DNA of 64,000 nt from Polynucleobacter sinensis (GCF_001595985.1 NZ_LOJJ01000005.1:1-64000); one strand, 5' to 3'. Shown: positions 1-8,245, numbered from the stretch's first letter. Program-made: numbers and translations. The notes: a model not told the origin generated them from the sequence alone.

Positions 1-170
1 GCAAAAGTGGTGTTTTCTAGCTTGGCTTTTAGTAACTGTTCTTGCTCCCATAGTTTTGCCAGTAATTTATTGCGCCGGACAACGATAGGGGGCTGATGAA
101 TGGGTTTAGTGGATGTGACTAGATTGAGGGCGTCTAAATCGGGCGTTGTTGTGCTCTTTGTGGTTGCCAT
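1..170 (-). CDS. hypothetical protein, N-terminal part only
   Basis: The minus strand opens with ATG at 168-170, preceded by a good ribosome site (GGAG, six bases upstream), and stays open for 56 codons to the window edge, where the gene is cut. The visible N-terminus starts MATTKSTTTPDLD and is rich in Thr and Ser. It is followed by a basic, Leu- and Glu-rich stretch (around RRNKLLAKLWEQEQLL) that looks helical. No family is recognised. It belongs to the accessory region left of the tRNA-Lys repeat. The clear ribosome site supports a real gene; its function cannot be judged from this fragment. Confidence 0.6.
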   Translation of the reverse strand, partial: MATTKSTTTPDLDALNLVTSTKPIHQPPIVVRRNKLLAKLWEQEQLLKAKLENTTF

Positions 171-923
171 GTTTTCTCCATAAGTTAATAGGGCAACACA
201 ACAATATGGCCAGAAAACCCGTCTGGACAACCGAAAAAGGCTGGATTTTTAGGCTTTGAACAGGATCAAAATAAATTTCAGTTTCTTTATGTTCGGACTA
301 AATAAATTCATAGAAAGATGTAAAACAGTAAGGCAAAGGTTGGCACGCCGAAGGCAATAGTGCTGCGAAACCCGTTCTGATGTGTGACGGTACGCAAATC
401 AGATCTCTTACTATCTGGCCTCTTCGCACTACCAGCCATTACCAAATGGTGAGATGCTTTAAACGACGCCCCTATGTGGCAGTACCGTTTGCGAAGTTGT
501 ATGAGTTGGTAGCGTAGAGATACGTGAATGTAGGCTTAGAAGTATTTAGGCTGAAAGTGAGTGGGAAAGCCAATGAAATAAACCCACAAGCTAGTTTGCA
601 AGGGTTCCCTGATATAGACCGCAAATTAGCTGCGTATGACGACACGTAATAGGAGATAGCAAAACCTGCCTATCTTGCACCAGCAAGTTGTGTGTATATC
701 AGTTGAAAACCTCAGTGAAAGAGGCTTGCATGAGTTAAGCCCTTTAACAGGGCTTGGCTTGTGCTTCCTAGTGAAAGATCTTGAAATTCAATAACTCCAA
801 TTATGACTATAAAAAATATGATAAAAAGAAGAAAAATGCGATGAGCGGAAGCGAAGAGCTGGTGAACGTAGTTCACCATTGGTATAGTAATTAGTATTAA
901 TAAATTAAGATAAAAGGACTGCT
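171..923. other. 750-bp gene-free stretch with many short inverted repeats
   Basis: No open frame of useful length lies between the divergent genes starting at 170 (-) and 924 (+). From about 330 to 880 the sequence is less AT-rich than its flanks and holds several possible hairpins: CAGAT/ATCTG near 402-418, CCAT/ATGG near 433-449, CCTC/GAGG near 708-725, AGCCCT/AGGGCT near 738-754, and a 7-bp GGTGAAC/GTTCACC stem with a 3-nt loop near 860-880. This could be a structured non-coding RNA or the remains of a mobile element. It does not look like tmRNA, 6S, RNase P RNA or a group II intron end that I can recognise. Confidence 0.35.
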
Positions 924-1190
924 ATGTTTGTGGTTAACGGTCAAGAATTCGAAGATAGTGATATCAATGCTGTAGCGATGGAGCTCACTGGTCATCTGAG
1001 TGACATGCAAATGTCTGATTTAATTAGTCACTTAATGAATGAGTGGCCAGATGAGTCATCTAATGGAGCATCTTTAATGATTCGTGAGGGCGATCAGTCT
1101 TTGAAGTTAGGGCACATATCTGATTGTGTTAAAGAAGAAAATGGACATGCATTCATTAGCACTATTCAAGAGTACTTAGACTCAATCTAG
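924..1190 (+). CDS. small acidic hypothetical protein (88 aa)
   Basis: ATG at 924 follows an AAGGA ribosome site about six bases upstream, and a perfect hairpin follows the stop directly, so this looks like a complete single-gene unit. The product is 88 residues, acidic, without signal peptide or membrane segment. It begins MFVVNGQEFEDSDINAVAM. The predicted pattern is a short strand followed by two helices. No family is recognised. Its place beside a small tyrosine recombinase and a gene-free stretch suggests an accessory gene of the integrative element; a DNA-mimic or regulatory role would be a guess. Confidence 0.6.
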   Translation: MFVVNGQEFEDSDINAVAMELTGHLSDMQMSDLISHLMNEWPDESSNGASLMIREGDQSLKLGHISDCVKEENGHAFISTIQEYLDSI

Positions 1191-1196
1191 CAATAT

Positions 1197-1220
1197 ATTC
1201 GTGGCAAATCTGCCACGAAT
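1197..1220 (+). terminator. hairpin after the 88-aa gene
   Basis: ATTCGTGGCA, a four-base loop AATC, then TGCCACGAAT: a perfect 10-bp stem starting six bases after the stop at 1190. There is no T-run after it, so it may act as a weak terminator or an mRNA 3' end stabiliser. Confidence 0.5.
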
Positions 1221-1244
1221 TGCCATCAAAATCCATGATTTTTT

Positions 1245-1278
1245 CACTCAACACATTATTAGTGAATTGTGTTGAGTG
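1245..1278. repeat. 11-bp inverted repeat upstream of small recombinase
   Basis: CACTCAACACA (1245-1255) is matched by its exact reverse complement TGTGTTGAGTG (1268-1278), with a 12-base spacer. It lies about 150 bp upstream of the tyrosine recombinase at 1428. Eleven-base inverted arms are the usual half-site size for tyrosine recombinases, although the spacer is longer than the usual 6-8. It may instead be an operator or a terminator; no T-run follows on either strand. Confidence 0.4.
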
Positions 1279-1427
1279 CTTGTAACCACTTGAAAATCAA
1301 GCGGTAATTTTTCAGTAAATTTCGGTTGAAAACCCATCAAAGTGAACGTATATATGGCCAATTGCGGTAGGAATTTGGCTTTTTTGATTACAAAATATAA
1401 GTACAAATAGTAATCAACGGAGGATAT

Positions 1428-1994
1428 ATGGCACAAGCAAGAACCCTTACAGATGCAGAGCTAGATAAAGCATTGGCTTATGCACAAACAACAAAAGCAG
1501 CAGTACGTAATCGCGCAATACTGCTGTTAACGCATTTAGCGGGCATGCGCATAGGAGAAGTTGCTGGTGTGCGCTACTGCGACGTTTTAAGCAGTGATAA
1601 ACAGGTTTTAAGTGAGATTCATTTAAGGGCATATCAAACTAAGGGCAATAAAAGTAGGGTGGTCATATTGTCAGAGCGTATGCAAGCCGAATTAACCCAA
1701 TATATTGCCAAGTACCCTCCGAAAATCCTTACAAATCCCTTGTTTCCAACTCAAAGATCCTCGGGTTTTACTCCCAATACCTTAACGCATGTGATCAATG
1801 GCCTATACAGACAAGCGGGGCTAAATGGCGCTACCAGTCACAGTGGTCGTCGTGGATTTTTGACGCGTTTAAGCGAGAAGGGTGTTTCTGTGCGAGTGAT
1901 GATGCAGTTAGCAGGTCACAGTCAGATGTCGACTACACAGCGTTATATTGATACAAGACCCGATATTTTGCGCAATGCCGTTGAGCTCATCTAG
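1428..1994 (+). CDS. short tyrosine recombinase, catalytic domain only
   Basis: The 188-residue product is a tyrosine site-specific recombinase. Visible catalytic residues are R41 (GMRIGE), K72, H138-x-x-R141 (HSGRR), H164 (LAGHSQ) and Y173 (QRYID), all in the right order. It lacks the N-terminal core-binding domain of ordinary integrases and so resembles FimB/FimE-size recombinases, which invert or excise small segments. The start is well supported by GGAGG about five bases upstream of ATG. It ends in an 8-base convergent overlap with the gene at 1987. An 11-bp inverted repeat lies upstream at 1245-1278. Its target is unknown. Confidence 0.85.
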   Translation: MAQARTLTDAELDKALAYAQTTKAAVRNRAILLLTHLAGMRIGEVAGVRYCDVLSSDKQVLSEIHLRAYQTKGNKSRVVILSERMQAELTQYIAKYPPKILTNPLFPTQRSSGFTPNTLTHVINGLYRQAGLNGATSHSGRRGFLTRLSEKGVSVRVMMQLAGHSQMSTTQRYIDTRPDILRNAVELI

Positions 1995-2934
1995 TTTTAA
2001 GGGTTTTATAGTGCGCCCTTAGTCGACTATAGATATTCTCAAAATCGTAATTAGGTAGCCTTACTGGTTTTGAACTTGGAAAGCTGCCACGAGCTGCGTT
2101 CTCAGCTACTTGCTTGGCTTTCTTAAAAGCTCTGCTGGTTAGGATTGCTAAGTGTTCTTTACTGTCAGCGTCCTCAAACTTCTTCTTAGATTCTTTGAGA
2201 TCTAATGTCTTGGCATGCTTAGCGCTAACCTTAGCCCATAAACCAATCTTCCATAACGGCATATCGGGGTATTGGGCTTTTGCCATGAAGATGCGTAGTT
2301 GAATAAACAAGGGTTCAGAGCGCAGGCGTTGTGCAGCGAGCGCTTTACTTGCTCTTGCTGATTTAGCGGCTAGCGGAACCTTGGCATTATCAATGAGCTT
2401 GGAGATCTGTCTGAGTAGATCCACTTTAGGCATGCCAAGTGGGAGGCCTAATACTAATGATGTGGGATTACCTTCGGTGGCGCGAGTTTTGGTTAGATAG
2501 TGTTCATAAGGTTTATAAAAAAGCGGTTCAAACACTTCATCCTTTTCAATACGGGCTATTTGTATAACCTTAGGCTTGCTATAAGGAGTGCCATAGATAT
2601 AAATGCCGCATGTTTGCCACCATGCATCAAATGTCACTGTGGCAATGTCGCCGATTTCATCATAAGTGGCTAGCACCGGTTGAAACTCATTAATAACTAC
2701 TTGCTTATCAATTGCGGATAGTTTTGTACCCTCTGCTTCATATAGTTGGGCAATGAGTTTATTTTGAGTTTTTTTATCTAAAGCCTTAGTTCGAATCTGC
2801 CTGGCAAGTTCATAGCTTGGGCTAATTCGTAAAAACTCAACCATCAGCATGATGTAACCCTTAATACCTTTAGTGGACCAATCCTTCATGGTTCTACCGG
2901 GTAGGGCACTAGCGCTTTTTTGAGCTTTATTCAT
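1987..2934 (-). CDS. integrative-element protein of unknown family (315 aa)
   Basis: A 315-residue basic, mainly helical protein with no recognised domain. It shares an order of short motifs with the 227-residue protein encoded at 7117-7800 in the neighbouring element. First is a GD(I/V) segment followed by F-D-x-W-W (TFDAWWQT here, HFDDWWET there). Next is a V-L-x-(L/I)-P segment followed by a D-L-L helix, then a Lys-rich linker. Last is a C-terminal N-x5-G-x-F-P (GSFPS here, GEFPG there). This looks like true but distant homology. Both genes sit beside tyrosine recombinases on minus strands, so a role in element mobility or maintenance is inferred. The start at 2934 is the first ATG in the frame. 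Confidence 0.65.
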   Translation of the reverse strand: MNKAQKSASALPGRTMKDWSTKGIKGYIMLMVEFLRISPSYELARQIRTKALDKKTQNKLIAQLYEAEGTKLSAIDKQVVINEFQPVLATYDEIGDIATVTFDAWWQTCGIYIYGTPYSKPKVIQIARIEKDEVFEPLFYKPYEHYLTKTRATEGNPTSLVLGLPLGMPKVDLLRQISKLIDNAKVPLAAKSARASKALAAQRLRSEPLFIQLRIFMAKAQYPDMPLWKIGLWAKVSAKHAKTLDLKESKKKFEDADSKEHLAILTSRAFKKAKQVAENAARGSFPSSKPVRLPNYDFENIYSRLRAHYKTLKTR

Positions 2935-3044
2935 ACAAATATATTAACACTTAAGAATGAGGATTAATAGTCAATTCAAAAAAAGTGCTAATAATAAGAA
3001 ACTACCTATACAGCAATTTCGCTGCTTTATATAGGAGTTTGAAA

Positions 3045-3536
3045 ATGAAGATAACTAATCCAGAAATTACTGAACACATAGAGACGGATTTTTATTCACG
3101 ACAATATATGAACGTCAATGTAATTTTAACTTTTGACATGGAGAATAATATTGGCGAAACGCAAGAAATGTTTGATTTGAGGTTGCCAGTGAATGCAAAT
3201 GATAAAAATGCGATTATTTTCTTTCACGAAAAGATGTTTAAAAGAATTTTTAATAAATGTAAGAATATTGGCCGCAATCCCCGTAACTTAATAAAAATAA
3301 GTACATGTAGTGATTGGGGGGTATTTGAGTCTTTAACTGGCCATGACTCGTTAGTAAGCTTAGGGCATTCTTGCAAATGGCATTTCGGCAAAAATCGAGA
3401 TGATTTGGACTCCTGGGAGTTGAATCTAATTAAGCTATATGGCTTTGGTGAAGATGTGGATATGAGTTGGGTGAACGATGAGGAGATAAGAAAGGCTTTG
3501 GGAATACCGAAAAAATTAGAGTGGAGAGTTAGTTAA
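3045..3536 (+). CDS. hypothetical protein (163 aa)
   Basis: The frame is open from 2985, but the ATG at 3045 has an AGGAG ribosome site seven bases upstream and is the likely start, giving 163 residues. The N-terminal part looks beta-rich (NVNVILTFDM). A middle segment has Lys, Cys and Trp residues, and the C-terminus is charged and may be helical. No signal peptide, membrane span or known motif is seen. The gene lies between minus-strand genes in the accessory region and ends two bases before the convergent gene at 3538. Function unknown. Confidence 0.6.
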   Translation: MKITNPEITEHIETDFYSRQYMNVNVILTFDMENNIGETQEMFDLRLPVNANDKNAIIFFHEKMFKRIFNKCKNIGRNPRNLIKISTCSDWGVFESLTGHDSLVSLGHSCKWHFGKNRDDLDSWELNLIKLYGFGEDVDMSWVNDEEIRKALGIPKKLEWRVS

Positions 3537-3537
3537 A

Positions 3538-4038
3538 TCAATACGCATAGCCAGCCAACCCCAACTGTTTTTCAACATCTCTAAAGGCCAACTCTATGCT
3601 GGCCTTTTTTACATCCTTCGTATTTGGGGATGCGAATACGTATCTACCTTGTGTAGTTACCTTAATTTCTACCAAGCCCAAAGTAGTTGCAAATTGATAT
3701 GTGGCGGTAAACCTTGGCACTAATTCACCTTTGTAAGACTTATGCGTAACTGATAGCTTAGCTTTGGCTGCTTTGGGTAAGGTCCAATAGTCATTCAAAT
3801 CAGTGTCGCAGCGCTTAATCAAAGTCTTAACTACGGCTAGAGCATCTTTCTTAGCCATCTTCTTAAGCTGTGGCAGTTCATTGCTTAAATCCTCGCCTGC
3901 TTCCAGTCTCGCTTTAACTTGTTTGAAGTGCGATAAGTCACAAGCACGCTCAAGGCTTTGCTTGAGAGCGGCATTTGCTTTACGTTCAAAGAAGGTCTGA
4001 ATAAATGGGGTCATCAGATCACCATAGCCGTGAGGCAT
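3538..4038 (-). CDS. hypothetical protein downstream of integrase (166 aa)
   Basis: A 166-residue Lys- and Leu-rich protein, probably helical in its first two thirds (ERKANAALKQSLERAC and following), with a beta-rich C-terminal part. No known domain is recognised. It follows the integrase at 4064-5446 by 25 bases on the same strand and may be cotranscribed with it, which suggests an integrase-linked accessory role. The first ATG at 4038 has no strong ribosome site. A second in-frame Met eight codons later (MTPFIQTF) is an equally possible start. Confidence 0.55.
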   Translation of the reverse strand: MPHGYGDLMTPFIQTFFERKANAALKQSLERACDLSHFKQVKARLEAGEDLSNELPQLKKMAKKDALAVVKTLIKRCDTDLNDYWTLPKAAKAKLSVTHKSYKGELVPRFTATYQFATTLGLVEIKVTTQGRYVFASPNTKDVKKASIELAFRDVEKQLGLAGYAY

Positions 4039-4063
4039 TGAGCAAAGTAGGGTGTATTCATCT

Positions 4064-5446
4064 TTAGGTAGCCTTACCTAATGCTTTATTGAGTTCGTCC
4101 TTAAGCTCTTTCGTGGCTTTCGGGTTGGCTTCTACTAGGGGCAAGTAGATGCCAGTACTTGCACCAACCAAACTAATAACATCATTACGTACTGGGCTGG
4201 CGTTCATATAACGCAAAATCTCATCTGCTTGAGCCGTCTTATCATCAGGAATCTTGCCTGCCAACTGCTCAGCAATCATCAGAGGCTTCAAATGACTATA
4301 GTGACGCTCAATCATCAGGATTGAAGTGCCCATCTGTTTAGCTAGCTGCCCAAAATCTAATCCCTCTAGTACTCGCTGCGTAGCGTAGTAGTGACGCAGA
4401 CTATACAAGCTTCTAGGCTTACCATCTTTGTCGCCTTTACTTAATCCAGATTCCCTTAAGCAATCCCCAAAAGCATTGACCAAGTTATACGGTCTTGTGC
4501 CATCACGCATTCGGAATAGGTGCTTATCTTCTTTCTTGGCGATTAATTCCTCTAGTGTTAAATCTTTGTATTCAGGTTGAAGTTCCCGCAACTTCTCTAG
4601 TAATGGCCACAACTCGTTACGAGCAACGAGTTCACGACCGCCACGCTTACCTTGTGGCAATGTAATGTGGATCACTCGCATGGAAGGCTTTTGAATAAAC
4701 TCAATATGCTTCCACTTGAGTTCTTTGGTCTCGGTGCCAGGACGAACGCCGGTACAGGCAATGAAAGTGATGTATAGCCCAAGTAGTTCACGTAAGTAGC
4801 GTGACTTAGAGGCCCTGCCTTCAGCACCCCATTTACGAATGAACTGTTGAAGCTCAATTAATTCTTCTGTACTAAAGATGCCACGTGCTTCAGTGGCTTC
4901 ACCAGTGTTCTTAGTGCTAGGTCTTTGGCTCTCGCTCATATAGCCTTGCTCAACCGCGTAATCAAATACGCAGTTAAGTGCGGCATTGTGATTATTCTGA
5001 GTAGAGGCTTTGAGTTCGTAGCCAACTTTCTCAGTACGCCAGCGATGAAAATCAGAAATCAGGGCGGGCGTAATGTTGTCTACATGATGGTTGCCAAAGA
5101 AGGGCATCAAGTAGGAATCGATGGCTCGATAGTAGTCTGCATAACTCTTTTTGCCTGTTCCAGCCTTTACTTGGGCTTTGAGGTTATTGCTGACGACTTG
5201 AGCTACTGCTTTGAACTTCTTGCTAACAACCGATAAACCCCGTTTTTCTAGCACTCTTGACTCGTGAAATAGGTCTTCTGCAACCTGTTTTGCAGCATCT
5301 AAATCACTTGTTTTGCTGGTGATTCTGAGCCACTTTTTCTTAGAGCCAATTTTGTAATGTATCTGCCAAAGACTAGAGTTTGAACGGCGTTTTAGGCGCA
5401 GTTCATGGGGTCTTAATACGACAGTGGAGTCGGCTATAGCTCGCAT
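4064..5446 (-). CDS. tyrosine recombinase/integrase of element A
   Basis: A 460-residue phage-type integrase. Residues 15-60 form an arm-binding-like N-terminus, about 85-175 the core-binding domain, and about 190-390 the catalytic domain. R235 (TGVRPG), R351-H352 (LYSLRHYY) and the nucleophile Y383 (ERHYSH) are visible. The first His of the usual HxxR box is Tyr here, as in many integrases. It catalyses site-specific recombination between element and chromosome. Its start lies about 155 bp from the tRNA-Lys repeat at 5603-5648, the usual place for an integrase beside its att site. It is divergent from the second integrase at 5775 across that repeat. Confidence 0.9.
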   Translation of the reverse strand: MRAIADSTVVLRPHELRLKRRSNSSLWQIHYKIGSKKKWLRITSKTSDLDAAKQVAEDLFHESRVLEKRGLSVVSKKFKAVAQVVSNNLKAQVKAGTGKKSYADYYRAIDSYLMPFFGNHHVDNITPALISDFHRWRTEKVGYELKASTQNNHNAALNCVFDYAVEQGYMSESQRPSTKNTGEATEARGIFSTEELIELQQFIRKWGAEGRASKSRYLRELLGLYITFIACTGVRPGTETKELKWKHIEFIQKPSMRVIHITLPQGKRGGRELVARNELWPLLEKLRELQPEYKDLTLEELIAKKEDKHLFRMRDGTRPYNLVNAFGDCLRESGLSKGDKDGKPRSLYSLRHYYATQRVLEGLDFGQLAKQMGTSILMIERHYSHLKPLMIAEQLAGKIPDDKTAQADEILRYMNASPVRNDVISLVGASTGIYLPLVEANPKATKELKDELNKALGKAT

Positions 5447-5602
5447 CTATAAGGATTCTAGTTGTTAGTCATATTTTATAGAAGTTTTTTCTAAACAGCA
5501 AATAATTGAAGTGTGCGATTAGTGTGCGATTGAAATTTGCACAAAAAATAAGCAAAAAAAATGACTTGCGGTTAGCAAGTCATTGTTTCTACTACAGATT
5601 CG

Positions 5603-5648
5603 TGGTGGGTCGGGCGAGATTCGAACTCGCGACCAACGGATTAAAAGT
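5603..5648. repeat. att-like copy of the tRNA-Lys 3' end
   Basis: These 46 bases are identical to 14905-14950, the 3' part of the tRNA-Lys gene from the anticodon loop to CCA. The 5' half of a tRNA does not follow, so this is not a tRNA gene. It is the far attachment site of element B and probably the near one of element A. Integrases that cross over in an anticodon loop leave this type of duplication. Confidence 0.88.
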
Positions 5649-5774
5649 ACGACTTTACTGATTCTCTAAAACATAAACTCTATATTTTATATGGTTCACA
5701 GGTCGATAGCAAGAAAAAGTATAATACTAAGTATAATAGTCAAAACCCCAAAAACTCTCTAAAAAGAGACCATT

Positions 5775-7091
5775 TTGACTACTAAAACTGCTGTTCCTGC
5801 TGTGAACAAACCAGTCAAAAATCGACTGACTCCCATTGCTGAGTCTATCGAACGTATACGGGGTTATCCATCCACTCTGATTGTCTATAAAACGAATGCC
5901 TCTAAGTATTATTGGGTGCGTTTTTTCTTTAATGGCAAGAATCGTATCAAAACGACCAAGAGTGAATCGTCTAAAGATGCCAAGACCTTTGCCATCCAGT
6001 TCTATAAAGATGCTCTATTAGACGTTTCTGCCTCTAGAAAGAGTAATAAGAGAAATGCTTTCTCTGTCGTTGCCAATCAGTTTTTTGAGACCACTGAACG
6101 CAACAGTAATTCCAAGACCTATAAATCAGACATTAATCGCTATAGACAGAACATTCTGCCGTTCTTTAAACAACAAGATATTGAGACCATTACCAATGCT
6201 CAATTGAACGAGTTTGTTGAAGAACTGCATAAGACCAAAATCAAACCTGCCACGATAAAACACCACATTGTTGTGCTTCGTAAGATTATGAAGTATGCGA
6301 TTGCTAACCAGTTGATGCCCAATCTACCAGTATTCCCTAGAATTACAGGTAGATTGCAGACCTCTGTTAAACGAGATTATCTGACTAAAGACGAATACGA
6401 GAAAGTCGTAAAGACTGCCGAGAAACTTGCTGCTGCCAAAGTGAAAGTAAGAACACAGACCATCACACTGCAGATGAAGTATCTCATTCAGTTCATGGTC
6501 AATTCTTTCATTCGACCATCCGACCTACGAGTTCTCAAACACAAGCACATTAAAAAGAGAGGTGAGGGTAGGGATGCATGGTTGACCTTGAACCATCCTG
6601 CCACCAAGACAAATGCCAATGAAGTACAAGCAATGCCTGCCACAGTAGGCATATACGCAAGTCTAGTCCAACAACTTAAAGACGAGAAATTACCGACTAA
6701 ACCTGATGACTATGTGTTTTTCCCGCAGATTCGTGAAAACAGAACGACAGCGATGGAAGTGATCTCAAGGTTATTCAAGAAAATCATCGAAGAATCAAAG
6801 ATTGAAGAAAAAACAGGCAAGAAGATAACCCTATATGGTCTCAGACATACCGCCATCATGTTTAGATTGATTATTGGCAATGTAGATACCCTAGTCCTAT
6901 CCCGCAATGCTAGAACCTCTCAGAACATGATTGATAAGTTCTATGCCTCACATCTGACTACTGACCAAGTTAGACGACAGTTGCACAATATTCCGTACAA
7001 AGAAGTCATCAAGAAGATCTCTACCAAGAAAGTGACTGCTAAAAAGACTTCTGCAACTACAAAGACAAGTTCTAAAACCATTCAGAAGTAG
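5775..7091 (+). CDS. tyrosine recombinase/integrase of element B
   Basis: A 438-residue integrase. A SAM-like core-binding domain lies at about residues 93-178 and the catalytic domain at about 200-400. R247 (SFIRPSD), R357-H358 (LYGLRHT) and Y390 (DKFYASH) are visible. The position usually held by His or Trp before the Tyr appears as Asn378 (LSRNAR), which is unusual. The C-terminal 35 residues are rich in Lys, Thr and Ser (like a histone H1 tail), probably for non-specific DNA binding. The start is TTG with only a weak ribosome site. It lies 127 bp from the repeat at 5603-5648, transcribed into element B. Confidence 0.88.
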   Translation: MTTKTAVPAVNKPVKNRLTPIAESIERIRGYPSTLIVYKTNASKYYWVRFFFNGKNRIKTTKSESSKDAKTFAIQFYKDALLDVSASRKSNKRNAFSVVANQFFETTERNSNSKTYKSDINRYRQNILPFFKQQDIETITNAQLNEFVEELHKTKIKPATIKHHIVVLRKIMKYAIANQLMPNLPVFPRITGRLQTSVKRDYLTKDEYEKVVKTAEKLAAAKVKVRTQTITLQMKYLIQFMVNSFIRPSDLRVLKHKHIKKRGEGRDAWLTLNHPATKTNANEVQAMPATVGIYASLVQQLKDEKLPTKPDDYVFFPQIRENRTTAMEVISRLFKKIIEESKIEEKTGKKITLYGLRHTAIMFRLIIGNVDTLVLSRNARTSQNMIDKFYASHLTTDQVRRQLHNIPYKEVIKKISTKKVTAKKTSATTKTSSKTIQK

Positions 7092-7116
7092 ATCGCATAG
7101 AGTCTTATCAGAATGA

Positions 7117-7800
7117 TCAATATTTGCCTGGAAACTCACCATTCAATACATTTAGTTGTATCTGTTTTCCCCACTCAATCCACCTTCTAATATTTCTGTT
7201 AACTCTTTGACTTTCTGCTGCTGTTGTTGACTTCAACCCAATTGTCTCTGGTATTGATGTTCGCACCTTGAAGTTAGTCGCATAAAACGAATACACCTTT
7301 TCACGAAAAACTTTACCCTTATTCTCTTTTGGGTCTGGAGTTTGGGTATATAAACGATAGACATGCAAAACGTCTTTCAAGACACTTAATTTTGGTTCAG
7401 AACCTTCAATCAATGAAAATTTACTTGTAGAGATCGATTTATTCTTTTTGCGAGCGTTCTTTAACTTATGTTCACGATTTAAGATAGGTCTCATGTACTT
7501 AAGCAAATCACTCACAGATTGATTTACTGGTATTTGAAGAACTATATGATTGTCAAATTCAATTGAATCATTTTTAGACAAAACACGAACAGACTCTTCC
7601 TCAAATAGACCTTCGTGCGTTTCCCACCAATCATCAAAGTGTGAGTTCTTAACATCACCCCATTGATAGTAAATTTTTAAAGAACTATCTAGACGTTTGC
7701 GTATCTTTGGATCAGACGAATGAAGTGACATCTTGTAAAACTCAAACCAAAGACGATAGAACTCTTTTCTCAAGACTATTGTTTTATGTATCTTTGACAT
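7117..7800 (-). CDS. integrative-element protein of unknown family (227 aa)
   Basis: A 227-residue basic protein converging on the integrase of element B (26-base gap). It shares its motif order with the 315-residue protein at 1987-2934: GDVKNSHFDDWWETH corresponds to the GDI...FDAWW segment, VLQIPV...DLLKYM to VLGLPL...DLLRQI, and the C-terminal GEFPGKY to GSFPSSK. It is shorter, chiefly in the central and N-terminal parts. No known domain is recognised. Having one copy beside each integrase suggests a conserved element function such as excision, replication control or immunity, but nothing in the sequence fixes which. Confidence 0.65.
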   Translation of the reverse strand: MSKIHKTIVLRKEFYRLWFEFYKMSLHSSDPKIRKRLDSSLKIYYQWGDVKNSHFDDWWETHEGLFEEESVRVLSKNDSIEFDNHIVLQIPVNQSVSDLLKYMRPILNREHKLKNARKKNKSISTSKFSLIEGSEPKLSVLKDVLHVYRLYTQTPDPKENKGKVFREKVYSFYATNFKVRTSIPETIGLKSTTAAESQRVNRNIRRWIEWGKQIQLNVLNGEFPGKY

Positions 7801-7818
7801 TCACTAATCTCACTTAAA

Positions 7819-7858
7819 AAATCAGACATAACTTCACTATAAGTCATATGTCTGATTT
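7819..7858. promoter_or_regulatory. 12-bp inverted repeat between divergent genes
   Basis: AAATCAGACATA (7819-7830) and TATGTCTGATTT (7847-7858) form a perfect inverted repeat with a 16-base spacer. It starts 19 bases upstream of the minus-strand gene at 7117-7800 and about 130 bases upstream of the plus-strand gene at 7990. That position suits an operator controlling the divergent promoters; a hairpin in a leader transcript is the alternative. Confidence 0.5.
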
Positions 7859-7989
7859 AATAGTACTGACTCTGTAAGTCATTGAAATATATAGGTATTC
7901 CTGTAAAATAGGTACTGTAGATTGAAGTTGAATACTCGATTTCTTAATGCATTATGCAATCTACATAACGTATTGAAAGTGAGATTTAC

Positions 7990-8229
7990 ATGCATGAAAT
8001 TATTGAAGTTCCTGTGAATTGCAAAACACTCTATTTAAGAAATATTGAATCAATTCTGCTGAATTACAACATTTTGTCTCCATCAGAGTTGAGGTATTTC
8101 CGAAATAGTGTTGCTGAGCAGTTGCTTGAATTAACGTCCGATCTAGTGGAAGACCTTGGTCGTGACTCAACTCAAAATATGGTTGATAGATTCATTTCAG
8201 ATTCGTTTCAATCAACACTTATCCATTAA
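7990..8229 (+). CDS. small hypothetical protein (79 aa)
   Basis: ATG at 7990 follows GTGAGA (about six bases upstream), a modest ribosome site. The 79-residue product begins MHEIIEVPVNCKTLYLRNIE and is predicted mostly helical and acidic in its C-terminal half (ELTSDLVEDLGRD). No signal peptide or membrane span is seen. It is the first gene of a plus-strand group running to the candidate replication initiator. The next gene starts 16 bases after it. Its family is not recognised. Confidence 0.5.
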   Translation: MHEIIEVPVNCKTLYLRNIESILLNYNILSPSELRYFRNSVAEQLLELTSDLVEDLGRDSTQNMVDRFISDSFQSTLIH

Positions 8230-8245
8230 TCAAAGAAAGAAATCA

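Noticed and set aside
171..923. tmRNA, RNase P RNA or group II intron
   Set aside because: None of the conserved segments of those RNAs that I know is present, and there is no intron-encoded protein nearby.
1248..1436. 62-codon minus-strand frame
   Set aside because: It covers the inverted repeat and promoter region of the recombinase, has no ribosome site and looks like a chance frame.
5603..5648. Possible second tRNA-Lys gene
   Set aside because: Only the 3' 46 bases match; no 5' half, D arm or acceptor partner follows, so it is an att remnant.
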